From NCBI GenBank assembly GCA_015709205.1, contig JACCQO010000005.1, forward strand, positions 62,001 to 126,000: a stretch of DNA of 64,000 nucleotides. Direction: 5' to 3'. This DNA comes from Desulfovibrionaceae bacterium (GTDB lineage: Bacteria; Desulfobacterota; Desulfovibrionia; Desulfovibrionales; Desulfovibrionaceae). The notes under the pieces were generated by a model, which worked only from the letters and a program-made list of their open reading frames with translations, did not search any database and had not been told where the DNA came from. Below, one piece after another: positions 37,793 through 47,248 of the stretch (within the stretch, counting starts at the first letter, position 1; the number at the start of each line of letters is the position of its first letter). Position numbers and translations under genes: made by a program.

Positions 37793-38799
37793 ATGAGTTC
37801 CGGATTAGGCAAACCGAGAAGCAGAGCATATTTCGCCACCTGGACGGCCGCGTTCGTTCTGCTGGTCCTGGGCATCGTCTGGGCCCTGGGCTACGCCACC
37901 CAAAAGGTGGACTACGTGTGGCGCTGGTACAAGGTCCCCCGCTATTTCTACTACCAGGACGACGTGGAGATCCACGCCGGGATCCAGGGTACCGTGGCCG
38001 CCATCGTTCAAGGGTCCGATGGCGTCACGACGATCATCGTGAAGGGCGACGGGGAGCAGGAAAGCTATTCACTGCCCAAGGGCACCGGGTCGCGCGTCTC
38101 CAAGGGCGACTTCATCTATCCCGGCGACGTGCTCGGCTCGTACAAGGACTGGAAGGTGGGCATCCTGCTCATCGGCTTGTGGATCACTCTGAAGGTCAGC
38201 TTCCTGGCCATCATCGCGGGCATCGTGCTCGGCCTGCTCACCGGGCTCATGCGCATCTCCGACAACCCGTGCTTCCGCTGGCTCTCCATCACCTACATCG
38301 AGCTCATCCGCGGTTCGCCCCTGCTGGTGCAGATCTTCATCTGGTATTTCGTGGTCGGCACGCTGATCAACTCCATGCTGGGGCAGGCCGGGCTGCCCCT
38401 GGTTCCGCCCCTGTGGTTCGGCGTGGCCTCCCTGGCCTTCTTCTCCGGGGCCTACATCGCGGAGATCGTGCGCGCGGGCATCCAGTCCATCCATCGAGGC
38501 CAGACCGAGGCGGCGCGCTCCCTGGGCATGAACGGCACCCAGTGCATGGTGCACGTCATCCTGCCCCAGGCCTTCAAGCGCATCCTGCCGCCCCTGGCCG
38601 GGCAGTTCATCAGCCTGGTCAAGGACTCCTCACTCCTGGGCATCATCGCCATCCGCGAACTGACCAAGGTCACACGCGAGGTCATCACCACCAGCCTGCA
38701 GCCCTTCGAGCTCTGGTTCATGTGCGCGCTGCTCTATCTGGTGCTGACGTTTGCGTTGTCCATGCTGCTGCAATATATGGAAAAAAGGATGATAAACTC

Positions 38800-38803
<4 letters not shown>
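37793..38803 (+). CDS. polar amino-acid ABC transporter permease with periplasmic insert
   Basis: A 336-residue inner-membrane permease of the HisM/GlnP family. The EAA loop is [26 protein letters not shown]-like and other family motifs are [13 protein letters not shown] and [18 protein letters not shown]. Unusually, after the first membrane helix (about residues 14-38) come about 85 soluble residues before the next helix. That insert ([30 protein letters not shown]) has the look of a biotinyl/lipoyl-like beta-barrel. The stop overlaps the ATPase start by 4 bases. Confidence 0.9.
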
Positions 38804-39531
<728 letters not shown>

Positions 39532-39556
39532 GCGCGCCCGCACGACGCACGCAAGA

Positions 39557-39584
39557 AGCCCCCGGAAGTCCGGGGGCTTTTTTT
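39557..39584 (+). terminator. rho-independent terminator of the amino-acid ABC operon
   Basis: A 10-bp perfect stem (AGCCCCCGGA with TCCGGGGGCT) is followed by seven T. Confidence 0.95.
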
Positions 39585-39612
39585 GTCGGGCGAGGGGGGG
39601 CGGACGGTTGCC

Positions 39613-40137
39613 TCAGGCTCCGAGGGCGGCGAGCCCCCGGCGCAGGGCCGCGCGCACCACCAGGACGTGGAAGGGCCGGATGAGCGCGAAATAGACGCGG
39701 CCCAGGCGGTTGTGGAAGTGCACGAAGGTGGAGACGAGCACGGCCGCGGGCGTCCCGCCGCCCTTGTCCAGGACGCGCAGGGTGACGCGGAAGTCCAGGT
39801 GGCGGTCCTCGGCGCCGAAGACGATCTCCGACTCCGAGCGTGCCTTGACCTGGAAGAGGCGGATGGCGTCGCCCGGACGCAATGGCGCGGCGGGCAGGTC
39901 GCGGCCCGTCGCGGGCACGTCGCATTTCAGGCCCAGGGGCCGCACCAGGGCGTTGCGCAGCCGCAGCAGGCTGCGCACCCAGGCCGGGAAGTCTCCGAAC
40001 ACGGCCAGGGCCAGGCGGTCCGGGTCCGCCGGAACGCCTGGCGGCAGGTCGGCCTGGAAGGCGTCGGCATGGTGCACGGCGCCGAGGTCGGCCGCGGCCA
40101 GGGCCGAGGACGGCGTGGGGACGGATTCGATGCGCAT
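39613..40137 (-). CDS. DUF2867 family protein
   Basis: A 174-residue protein matching the DUF2867 pattern: HHADAFQADLPPGVPADP, AVFGDFPAWVRSLLRLRNALVRPLGLK, EDRHLDFRVTLRV and HFHNRLGRVYFALIRPFHVLVVRAALRR. The fold is probably a START-like lipid or ligand-binding domain, as in related short-chain-dehydrogenase-associated proteins; function unknown. GGAGG lies 5 bases before the ATG at 40137. It converges on the ABC operon and is divergent from the small membrane protein at 40347. Confidence 0.75.
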   Translation of the reverse strand: MRIESVPTPSSALAAADLGAVHHADAFQADLPPGVPADPDRLALAVFGDFPAWVRSLLRLRNALVRPLGLKCDVPATGRDLPAAPLRPGDAIRLFQVKARSESEIVFGAEDRHLDFRVTLRVLDKGGGTPAAVLVSTFVHFHNRLGRVYFALIRPFHVLVVRAALRRGLAALGA

Positions 40138-40346
40138 GGGGCCTCCGGGGGACGCTCCGTGGCGGAGCGGTTGCAGAGCGTTTATCATCCTCCGTTCTTC
40201 GTGTATACGTGCAGGCGGCGGCTGGACGCAGGGTGCGGTCCGCCCGGCCCCGCCCGCGCGGGGCCCTTTTCCGGCATTCCGGCCAGTTCCGGCCTTCGAC
40301 GGCCTTTGGCCGAAACACCCGGCCCGGCGCGGCCGCGGGAGGTTCC

Positions 40347-40622
40347 ATGCAGCAGCGGCAGGTCATCGTGGTCAAGTCCCCCAAGAGCGTCGGCATTTCC
40401 CTGATCCTGACGTTCCTCCTCGGCCCCCTGGGCATGTTCTATTCCACCATCCTGGGCGGGCTGATCATGTCCGCGCTTACCGTGGTGCTCGGGGTGCTGA
40501 CCCTGGGCATCTCCTGGTGGCTCACCTGGCCGGTGTGCATGCTCTGGGGCGCGCTGGCCGTGGGGGCCTACAACCGCAGGCTGGCCGCCGAGGCCACGGC
40601 CCAGGTCTACATGGACCGCTGA
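40347..40622 (+). CDS. small membrane protein
   Basis: A 91-residue protein with two or three hydrophobic segments (SVGISLILTFLLGPLGMFYS and IMSALTVVLGVLTLGISWWL, then VCMLWGALAVGAYN). There is no signal peptide; a polar tail ends the protein. I do not recognise a specific family, though the pattern resembles TM2-like or DUF-type small membrane proteins. GGGAGG precedes the ATG. It is monocistronic, with a terminator 36 bases after the stop. Confidence 0.75.
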   Translation: MQQRQVIVVKSPKSVGISLILTFLLGPLGMFYSTILGGLIMSALTVVLGVLTLGISWWLTWPVCMLWGALAVGAYNRRLAAEATAQVYMDR

Positions 40623-40657
40623 CGCGGCGCGCAGGAGCGCGCGCAACGACGTTCGGG

Positions 40658-40684
40658 ACCCGGCGAAAGCCGGGTCTTTCTTTT
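40658..40684 (+). terminator. rho-independent terminator after the small membrane protein gene
   Basis: The stem ACCCGGC/GCCGGGT with GAAA tetraloop is followed by CTTTCTTTT. Confidence 0.85.
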
Positions 40685-40711
40685 GGGGCGTGCGGGGGAA
40701 GGGCGGCGGGC

Positions 40712-41767
40712 TCAGGCCCAGTCGTCCAGGCGGCCCTGGGCGGCGTCCGGCGGAGCCGCGAAATCCGTGCCGTCGGCCTGGCGATAGGCGCGCAGCGCCG
40801 CGGCCGTGCGGCGCCCGGGATTCCGGGCGGCATCCGTGTCCAGGACGGCGGCGAGGTCGTCGGGGAGGCCGTCGGACGCGCCGGCCGCAGCCGCAGGGGC
40901 ATCTTCCTCCGCCCCGATCCCATCCTCCGCCCCGATCCCATCCTCCGCCCCGATCCCGTCCGGCGGCCGGTTCGCGCCCGTGCGGTCCTGCGTTTTCTCG
41001 GTCCGGGCCTCGGCCTCCATCTGCGCGGCCTCGGCCGCCACCTGGCGGTCCTGGGCCGAGGGCTCGGCCGGGGCCAGGGCCGCGCGGCGCACGGTGCGCG
41101 CCTTCTCGATGGTCGCGTCCGGATCGCCGGGCACAGGCGCGACGTCCATGTGCACCTCGCCCGCCGTGGCATATTGGCGGCCGTCCGGGCCCGTGGTGGT
41201 GGTATAGGTTGCGCCGCCCTGCACGTACTGCCCGCCCGCGCTGACATGGGCCTGTTCGTGCGTGCGCACCTCCTGGTCCGTGCGGCGCAGTTCGGCCACG
41301 GCCTGCTGCACGGCCAGGGACACGGCCGTGAGCGCGCCGGAGGAGCGTTCCCGGGGCGTCGAGTCGTCTGCGGCTTGGGGCATGTCCTGGGAGGCGCCCG
41401 GCCCGCTGTCCGCGGCCGCCTGGGCGGCGGCCACGGACGCGGCGCCTTCGGCGGAACCGACCGCCGTCAGGGAGGGGAGGAAGAGGGGCGCAGCCGGGGT
41501 GGTGCCGGACGTCGCTGTGTCCGTCGCCGCCGCCTCCGCGGCGGTCCTTTCGGCGGGGCCTGCGTTTGCCGGGGCGGCGCGCAGGGGCGCGCCGTACCGT
41601 TCGCCTTCGCTTTCGACGCTCCGAATGGCCTCCGGGGCGGGCTTCGGCACGGAGCCCGAAGCGGCCCCCGGGGAAGGGGCAGCCCCGGAGGGAGGGGCGG
41701 CCTGGCCGTGCAGGGCGAACGGAGCCGAAAGGCCGAAGGCCGGGCTGTGGACGGCCGAGACGTGCAT
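40712..41767 (-). CDS. SprA-like putative metalloprotease (CJM1_0395 family)
   Basis: A 351-residue protein whose middle carries the recognisable SprA/CJM1_0395 family core: ELRRTDQEVRTHEQAHVSAGG with HEQAH as the HExxH zinc motif, then GGATYTTTTGPDGRQYATAG and VPGDPDATIEKARTVRRAAL. The flanks are Ala/Pro/Glu-rich and disordered-looking; after the core comes a GIGAED repeat coded by tandem 18-bp units. There is no signal peptide. Substrate and site of action are unknown. The gene stands alone, reading left. The proteolytic role is family naming, not proven. Confidence 0.8.
   Translation of the reverse strand: MHVSAVHSPAFGLSAPFALHGQAAPPSGAAPSPGAASGSVPKPAPEAIRSVESEGERYGAPLRAAPANAGPAERTAAEAAATDTATSGTTPAAPLFLPSLTAVGSAEGAASVAAAQAAADSGPGASQDMPQAADDSTPRERSSGALTAVSLAVQQAVAELRRTDQEVRTHEQAHVSAGGQYVQGGATYTTTTGPDGRQYATAGEVHMDVAPVPGDPDATIEKARTVRRAALAPAEPSAQDRQVAAEAAQMEAEARTEKTQDRTGANRPPDGIGAEDGIGAEDGIGAEEDAPAAAAGASDGLPDDLAAVLDTDAARNPGRRTAAALRAYRQADGTDFAAPPDAAQGRLDDWA
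40905..40958 (-). repeat. tandem 18-bp repeat, three units, in the SprA-like gene
   Basis: TCCTCCGCCCCGATCCCA on the plus strand is repeated three times (the third differs in its last base), encoding three Asp-Gly-Ile-Gly-Ala-Glu units in the C-terminal linker. Confidence 0.9.
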
Positions 41768-42050
41768 GGCGCGGCTCCCTGAAGGGGGCTGCGGTTGGAT
41801 GCAGAACCCTTCTTATCGGTCCTATCGGCCTCTTCTCCCGGATTCTTTAGGGCGGAATAAAAAAAAGTTCGCGCCGCCGTGGTGGCGGCCAATGGGACCG
41901 GGGCGTTCGGACTGGGCCGCACCGTGCGTATCGCTTCGGCAGGCGCGCGCATGGTCCGTAATCGCCGTGGCGGCGTTGCAGGTGTGCCGCGAGAGAACGG
42001 CCGGAGTGCGCGCAGAAGGCGCGGCGGGCGCGGAGGGGCGCGAGGTGGGC

Positions 42051-42404
42051 CTAGGAGGCCTTCTTGGGGCGGTTGGCCGCGTCCACCAGGACCACGGCCG
42101 GGCGGTGGCCGTCGATCTCGGCCGCGTCCAGCAGGCAGTAGGCCGCAATGATGACCTTCTGGCCGGGCTGGCCCTTGAGCGCGGCCGCGCCGTTGAGGCA
42201 GATCTGGCCGGGCCCGCCCACGATGGCGTAGGTGGTCAGCCGCTCGCCGTTGTCGATGTTGTAGACGTCCACCTGCTCGAAGGGGCGGATGTCGGCCAGG
42301 GCCAGGAGTTCGGGGTCGATGGAGATGGACCCCTCGTAGTCCACGTCGGCCTCGGTGATCGTGGCCCGGTGGATCTTGCCGTGCAGAAAGGTGCGTTGTG
42401 CCAT
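42051..42404 (-). CDS. panD: aspartate 1-decarboxylase PanD
   Basis: A 117-residue pyruvoyl enzyme that makes beta-alanine for pantothenate and CoA. It starts MAQRTFLHGKIHRATIT and has the self-cleavage site G25-S26 (DYEGSISID), where Ser26 becomes the pyruvoyl group. The active-site lysine (GKIH) and tyrosine (VDVYNIDNGER) and the core GPGQICLNGAAA are present. GGAGC precedes the ATG at 42404; a start ten codons earlier is less likely. It is a single gene between the SprA-like gene and the mla terminator. Confidence 0.94.
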   Translation of the reverse strand: MAQRTFLHGKIHRATITEADVDYEGSISIDPELLALADIRPFEQVDVYNIDNGERLTTYAIVGGPGQICLNGAAALKGQPGQKVIIAAYCLLDAAEIDGHRPAVVLVDAANRPKKAS

Positions 42405-42557
42405 GTCGGTGCTCCGGATGCGTTTGGGCCGCAAAACGTCCTGCGGCCGGAGGTGCGTATGGCTCCATTTCGCGCCGCTGTCAAATCTCGCCGTTCGTTT
42501 CGCACCGGTTCGCTTTCCAGTGGTCCGGCCGGGCCCGGCGTCCTTCCCTCCCCCCCC

Positions 42558-42587
42558 AAAAAAAAAAGCCCCTGCCGGAACAGGGGC
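42558..42587 (-). terminator. rho-independent terminator of the mla operon
   Basis: On the minus strand the stem GCCCCTG/CAGGGGC with a 6-base loop is followed by ten T. It lies 28 bases after the mlaA stop. Confidence 0.95.
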
Positions 42588-42615
42588 CTTGGAGGCGTTG
42601 CCGCGCGCCGGGCCG

Positions 42616-43461
42616 CTACTTGGCGACCTTCTTGGTGCGGTACTGGGAGTAGGCGTTGCGCATGGCGGTGTAGGGGTCCACGGCCGCGTTGACCAGGGCC
42701 TCGTAGTCGCCGATGCGCAGGGAGGTGTCGTTGAATCCGCGGTAGGCCTTGATGCCCAGGGAGTCGTACCACGGCGTGATGTAGGACACGGGGTCGGCCA
42801 GGGAGTCGCCGAGCAGGCCCACGCTGTCGCGCACCGAGGAGGAGCCGAGCACCGGCCAGACCAGGTAGGGGCCGTCGCCGAATCCCCAGACGCCGAGGGT
42901 CTGGCCGAAGTCTTCCTCGTCCTTGATGATCAGGTCCGGGTGGCGGTTGGAGAGGTCGCCGAAGCCGCCGAAGCCGCCCAGGGTGTTGACCTGGAACCGG
43001 GAGAATTCCATGGCCGCCTGGTTGAGCTTGCCCTGGAGCAGACAGTTGAGGAAGCGCACCGGGAAAAGCAGGTTCTTGAAGATGTTGCGGATGCCCGTGC
43101 GCAACTGCTCGGGCAGGATGTAGCCGTAGCCCTGGGCCAGCGGCTTCAAGGCGTTGAAGTAGAGGAAGTCGTTGAAGGAGAACCAGAAGCGGTTCCAGCG
43201 CTCGAAGGGATCGGCGATGGCCGGCCCGGCGGCTTCGTCCTTGTAGTCGTCGTCGAAGTCGTCCCGTTCGGGCACGAGGTCGGCGGAGGCGGCGTTGTTG
43301 GCCGCGTCCACCCAGGCCGAGGCGACCATGACCAGGGTTTGGTCCGGGGCCGCGTTCCGTGCGGCCTCCCGATCGGTGCCGGCCAGGACAGCGCCCGTCC
43401 CGCAGAGCACAAGGACGAGGGCCAGGGCGAAGGCCGGGGCGAGGGAACGATGGTGGCGCAT
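42616..43461 (-). CDS. mlaA: MlaA family outer-membrane phospholipid protein
   Basis: A 281-residue VacJ/MlaA protein that removes misplaced phospholipids from the outer leaflet. Family motifs are clear: DPFERWNRFWFSFNDFLYF, PEQLRTGIRNIFKNL, NRHPDLIIKDEEDFGQTLGVWG and DSVGLLGDSLADPVSY. The leader has Cys20 but in the context LVLC, which is a poor lipobox. A standard signal peptide cleaved at VLAG is as likely, whereas E. coli MlaA is a lipoprotein. An acidic stretch (ERDDFDDDYKDE) precedes the domain. AAAGGAAG precedes the ATG. It is the last gene of the mla operon. Confidence 0.93.
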   Translation of the reverse strand: MRHHRSLAPAFALALVLVLCGTGAVLAGTDREAARNAAPDQTLVMVASAWVDAANNAASADLVPERDDFDDDYKDEAAGPAIADPFERWNRFWFSFNDFLYFNALKPLAQGYGYILPEQLRTGIRNIFKNLLFPVRFLNCLLQGKLNQAAMEFSRFQVNTLGGFGGFGDLSNRHPDLIIKDEEDFGQTLGVWGFGDGPYLVWPVLGSSSVRDSVGLLGDSLADPVSYITPWYDSLGIKAYRGFNDTSLRIGDYEALVNAAVDPYTAMRNAYSQYRTKKVAK

Positions 43462-43472
43462 AGGGGCTTCCT

Positions 43473-44075
43473 TTATTTCCCGGTCGTGCGCAGGGAGGCG
43501 ACCTTCTTGGTCATGGTTTCGATAAGGTCGCTCGGCTTGCCGTTGACCAGGATTTCCTGGAACTGGGTCCGGTAGTTCTTGACCAGGCTCACGCCCTCCA
43601 CGAGCACGTCGTAGACCATCCATTTGCCGTGGTGCGTCATGCGGTAGAAGATGGGGATCTCCTTGTCCGCGGTCACGACCTTGGTCTGGATTTCGACGTT
43701 GCCCTTCTGGTTGGTGCGCTGGTCGATGAATTCGACCTTCTCGTCGGTGTACTGCCGGATGCGGTCGATGTAGGTTTCGGTGAGCAGCTGGGCGAAGAGC
43801 CCGGCGAACTCGTCCTGCTGGTCCTCGGTGAAGGTCTGCCAGGGGCGGCCCACGGTGCGCATGGACATTTCCTTGAAATCGAAGGTCTCGTCCATGATCG
43901 GCTTGAGCCGGGCCGCCAGGGAGTCCTTGGACGCGGGGTCGGCATAGTCGCCGGTGCGCAGGATGGAAATGACCTCGTCGATGGCCGCGAGGATGGTGTC
44001 CTTGGCGGTCTGGGCGCCGTGCAGCGGCACCGCGAGACAGAGAATGAGGATGGATGTAAGCAGCAAGCGTTTCAT
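43473..44075 (-). CDS. mlaC: MlaC periplasmic phospholipid carrier
   Basis: A 200-residue Ttg2D/MlaC protein that ferries phospholipid between the MlaA complex and the MlaFED transporter. A signal peptide is cleaved near LHGA. The family core follows: IMDETFDFKEMSMRTVGRPWQTF, EFAGLFAQLLTETYIDRI and KWMVYDVLVEGVSLVKNYRTQF. It lies 11 bases before mlaA and 39 bases after mlaD, so all are one transcript. Confidence 0.94.
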   Translation of the reverse strand: MKRLLLTSILILCLAVPLHGAQTAKDTILAAIDEVISILRTGDYADPASKDSLAARLKPIMDETFDFKEMSMRTVGRPWQTFTEDQQDEFAGLFAQLLTETYIDRIRQYTDEKVEFIDQRTNQKGNVEIQTKVVTADKEIPIFYRMTHHGKWMVYDVLVEGVSLVKNYRTQFQEILVNGKPSDLIETMTKKVASLRTTGK

Positions 44076-44114
44076 ACGAGACGAATCCCCCCGAACGAGG
44101 CGACGGGCGTCGGG

Positions 44115-44570
44115 CTATTTCTTTTCAACGTCGCCAAAAGCGTATTTCCCGATTAAGTCCTGAATGTCAACAGCCGACTCGGTTTCCGTGATCCTGTCGC
44201 CGTCGGCGAGCATGTCCGGGGAACCTCCCTGGGCCAGCTTGACGTACTTATCACCGATCAGCCCGCTTGTCTTGACGGAAGCGATGACGTCGTCCGTAAG
44301 GGCCACGCCCTTTTGGATGCGTAGGGTCAGGATGGCCGCGTCGGTCTGCGGGTCCAGCCGGATCTCCGCGACCTTGCCCACGGGCACGCCCGCGAGCTCC
44401 ACGTCCGCGCCCGTGCGCAGGCCGCTGACGTTGGCGAAGCGCGCGGTCAGCATGTAGCCGTCGTCGCTGAAGACTTCCATCTTGCCGAGCTTGATGGTCA
44501 GATAGCCCACGCAGAGCAGGCCGATGAGCACGAAGATGCCGACCCAGGTTTCCTTGCCGTATTTGTGCAT
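44115..44570 (-). CDS. mlaD: MlaD substrate-binding MCE protein
   Basis: A 151-residue protein with one N-terminal transmembrane helix (about 10-28) and a single MCE domain (ANVSGLRTGADVELAGVPVGKV, then IGDKYVKLAQGG). It forms the hexameric ring of the MlaFEDB complex in the periplasm. In length and domain number it matches E. coli MlaD, not the multi-MCE proteins. It starts 37 bases after mlaF. Confidence 0.95.
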   Translation of the reverse strand: MHKYGKETWVGIFVLIGLLCVGYLTIKLGKMEVFSDDGYMLTARFANVSGLRTGADVELAGVPVGKVAEIRLDPQTDAAILTLRIQKGVALTDDVIASVKTSGLIGDKYVKLAQGGSPDMLADGDRITETESAVDIQDLIGKYAFGDVEKK

Positions 44571-44607
44571 GCCCGTTCGCCTCGCGTTGCGGAAATGGTT
44601 GTCGCGC

Positions 44608-45444
44608 CTACTCGCCGAAGGCCTTGGCCAGCGCCTCGGCGATCTCGGCCTGGCGCTCGAAGACCGGCGGCTCGGACTGGGGCTCCGGTCTGCGTTCCAG
44701 GAAGCGCCGCAGGTACGGGTCCCCGGTGGCGCGCAGTTCGTCGATGGAGCCCTGGAAGGCCAGCTTTCCGTCGTTGACCACGAGCACGTGCTCGGCGATG
44801 GACCGCAGGCTCTCCAGGTCGTGGCTCACGACCACGATGGTCACGTCGTAGCGGCGGCGCGTGTCCAGCAGCAACTGGTCCATCTGCGCCGAGTTGATGG
44901 GGTCCAGCCCCGAGGTCGGCTCGTCGCAGAAGATGATCGGGGGGTCCATGACGATGGCCCGCGCCAGCCCGGCGCGCTTGCGCATACCGCCGGAGAGCTG
45001 GCTGGGGTAGTAGTCGTAGAACTCCTCCAGCCCGACCAGCTCCAGCTTGTAGCGCACCACCTCCTCGATGGTCCGCTTGTCCAGGCCGGTGTGCTCCTTG
45101 AGGGGCAGTCCCACGTTCTGCCCCAGGGTCATGGAGCCGAGCAGGGCGCCGTCCTGGAAGAGCACGCCGATGCGCCGCCGCGCGCGGCGGAAATCCCGGT
45201 TGTCCAGGGCGAAGAGGTCGCGTCCGCCCATGACGATGCGCCCGCGCGAAGGGCGGTTGAGCCCGAGCATGTGGCGCAGCAGCGTGGACTTGCCGTGGCC
45301 GGAGCCGCCCAGGATCATCGTAATCCTTCCGGCGGGCAGCACGGCGTTCACTCCCGAGAGCACGACCTTCTCCTCGTAGCCCACGGAGAGGTCTTCCAAC
45401 CGGATGTCCCAGGCTTGCGCCTTTTTTGCTTCGCCGTTGCCCAT
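44608..45444 (-). CDS. mlaF: MlaF ATP-binding subunit
   Basis: A 278-residue ABC ATPase of the MlaF/Ttg2A type. Walker A is GGSGHGKST (an unusual His in place of Ser/Gly, common in this family), the signature is LSGGMRKRAGLARAI and Walker B IIFCDEPTSGLDP. VVSHDLESLRSIAEHVLVV follows. The ATG at 45444 is preferred because GTGAGGG lies 5 bases upstream; a GTG at 45456 would overlap the mlaE stop but lacks a ribosome site. Confidence 0.94.
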   Translation of the reverse strand: MGNGEAKKAQAWDIRLEDLSVGYEEKVVLSGVNAVLPAGRITMILGGSGHGKSTLLRHMLGLNRPSRGRIVMGGRDLFALDNRDFRRARRRIGVLFQDGALLGSMTLGQNVGLPLKEHTGLDKRTIEEVVRYKLELVGLEEFYDYYPSQLSGGMRKRAGLARAIVMDPPIIFCDEPTSGLDPINSAQMDQLLLDTRRRYDVTIVVVSHDLESLRSIAEHVLVVNDGKLAFQGSIDELRATGDPYLRRFLERRPEPQSEPPVFERQAEIAEALAKAFGE

Positions 45445-45452
45445 GCTTGCCC

Positions 45453-46259
45453 TCACAACAGGAACGACGTGAGCACGTAGTCGGCCACCAGGATGGACAC
45501 GCAGGACAGGACCACGGCCGAGGTGGTGGAGTTGGACACGCCCTCGGGGCCCATGCCGTCCTTGCGCAGGTGCGTGAAGTAGCCCTGGTAGCAGCAGATG
45601 GTGGAGACGATCAGGGCGAAGGCCAGGGACTTGATGAAGCCGCCGGACACGTCGGTCATGTCCACGTTGGCGTCGATGCGGTAGAAGTAGATTCCGGAGT
45701 TGATGCCGAGCATGACCACGCTGGTGAGGTAGCCGCCGAGGATGCCGATGGTGTCGAAGAGCGCGGTGAGCAGGGGGAAGCTGATCAGCGAGGCGGCCAT
45801 GCGCGGGCTGACCAGGAAGTTCATGGACGGTATGTCCATGACGTCCAGGGCGTCGATCTGGTCGGTGATGCGCATGACCCCGATTTCCGCGGCCATGGAC
45901 GAGCCCGCCCGGCCCGTGACCATGACGGCGGTGAGCACGGGGCCGAGCTCGCGGATGAGCGAAAGGGCCACGGCCGCGCCGAGCAGGCCCTCGGAGCCGA
46001 ACTTGACCAGGGTGTAGTAGAGCTGCAGGCCCATGACCATGCCCGTGAACAGGCCGATGAGCGAGATGACGAAGATGGACTTGACCCCGATCACGTAGAC
46101 CTGGGTGACGATCTTCGGGAAGATCTTCGAGGAGGTGAACAGGTGCCGCAGGCCGTCGAGCAGGAAGAGGAAGAGCGCGCCCATTTCCCGGACGGCGTCG
46201 ATCGTGGTGGCGCCCAGGGCCGTGACGGGGGCGAGGGCGTTGGGGGGGCGGTGTTCCAT
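45453..46259 (-). CDS. mlaE: MlaE permease
   Basis: A 268-residue inner-membrane permease of the MlaE family, with five or six hydrophobic segments. Typical motifs are LIGLFTGMVMGLQLYYTL, IRELGPVLTAVMVTGRAGSSMAAEIG and MRITDQIDALDVM, then FLVSPRMAASLI. It is the first gene of the leftward mlaEFDCA operon. The ribosome site before the ATG at 46259 is weak. Upstream the sequence enters the long AT-rich gap where the operon promoter must lie. Confidence 0.94.
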   Translation of the reverse strand: MEHRPPNALAPVTALGATTIDAVREMGALFLFLLDGLRHLFTSSKIFPKIVTQVYVIGVKSIFVISLIGLFTGMVMGLQLYYTLVKFGSEGLLGAAVALSLIRELGPVLTAVMVTGRAGSSMAAEIGVMRITDQIDALDVMDIPSMNFLVSPRMAASLISFPLLTALFDTIGILGGYLTSVVMLGINSGIYFYRIDANVDMTDVSGGFIKSLAFALIVSTICCYQGYFTHLRKDGMGPEGVSNSTTSAVVLSCVSILVADYVLTSFLL

Positions 46260-47248
46260 GGGACGGCGGCAGTTGCTAGAGTTTTGCTAGAAAACTTTTA
46301 GAATGTGTGCCCTTTTCGCAGCCGAACGTCAACAGCGACCTGCCTCCACGGGGGGCGCCGGGCGGGCGCACGGTCTTTCCCCTCCGACCGCCGGGTGGAT
46401 CCGCTGGTGCAGGGGAATGGCGCAACCTTGCCCATCCCGGGACCGCAGGACGGGCGTTGCGGGGGCCGCGGGCTGAAAACCGACAGTCGCATTCTGCATT
46501 TTATCATATAGCAAGGTAATTCCCCAGTCCAGCCCTGAGATGGGGAAAAGAAGCGTGGAACAGTGGAGATCGTGAATTTATGTCATGCGATCCTGCAATG
46601 ATTTATTTCATTGCGATACCGGGCATGATGATTTTGAGAAAATTGCCGTCATTTCCAGAGACAGTCAGAAGTAACTCGTTCCTGTGGATCACTGTATGGT
46701 CGGAATAAATGTCTATTATATGTATTGCAGTAAATTTTATTTTGAATAAAAAATTACTATATATATTATATTTATAATTAATGAAATTCGATTACCATAA
46801 ATTTATATCAATATCATAGTAATTTGATATGGGTATTATATGCCACTTATGCAATATCTTCCAAAGCAATTATGCAGCGCAGTTGATTTTTTGTGGGCAA
46901 TGAAGATCGATTGTATATTGAAATATATCGCTTGTGTGCTTTGCGGATGGTGCCCGGAAAATCTTCGGAGAAAACCGAATCCCGGGGTAGAACCAAGGGC
47001 GCCATCGAAGGATGGGATGACGTTCGCGGGCAGCGTTTTCGCGGGCCGAGGGGCTGCATGGCGGGTGCATGGCGCACGGGGACGAGGTCTATGGCAGGTG
47101 CGTGTCCGCCGCGCTCCGGCGCGGTGGGCCCGCTGGCGGCGGCCGGGATGGATGGTGCGCGGGCGCGCCGGCCACCCCAAAAGGGAAACCGGCTGCGGGG
47201 CATCGCCCGCAGCCGGTTTTTGATCGGCAAAGAAGGTCCGGCGGAAAA
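46260..47248. other. long gap with AT-rich island
   Basis: This 989-base gap between mlaE and the arginine decarboxylase gene holds no gene I can support. From about 46500 to 46960 it is strongly AT-rich (long runs such as ATATATTATATTTATAATTAA), in sharp contrast with its surroundings. Frames in it are short and have no recognisable product. The mla promoter should lie in 46260-46500. A terminator hairpin for the decarboxylase gene lies at 47186. Confidence 0.6.
47186..47221. terminator. hairpin terminator, possibly bidirectional
   Basis: A 14-bp perfect stem (AAACCGGCTGCGGG with CCCGCAGCCGGTTT) is followed by T on the plus strand and by TTTCCCTTTT on the minus strand. It lies 28 bases after the stop of the leftward arginine decarboxylase gene, so its main job is presumably to end that transcript. 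Confidence 0.75.

Noticed and set aside
37729-38799. Long N-terminal extension of the amino-acid ABC ATPase frame
   Set aside because: It overlaps the permease gene in another frame and has no similarity to anything; the ATPase starts at the GTG 38800 overlapping the permease stop.
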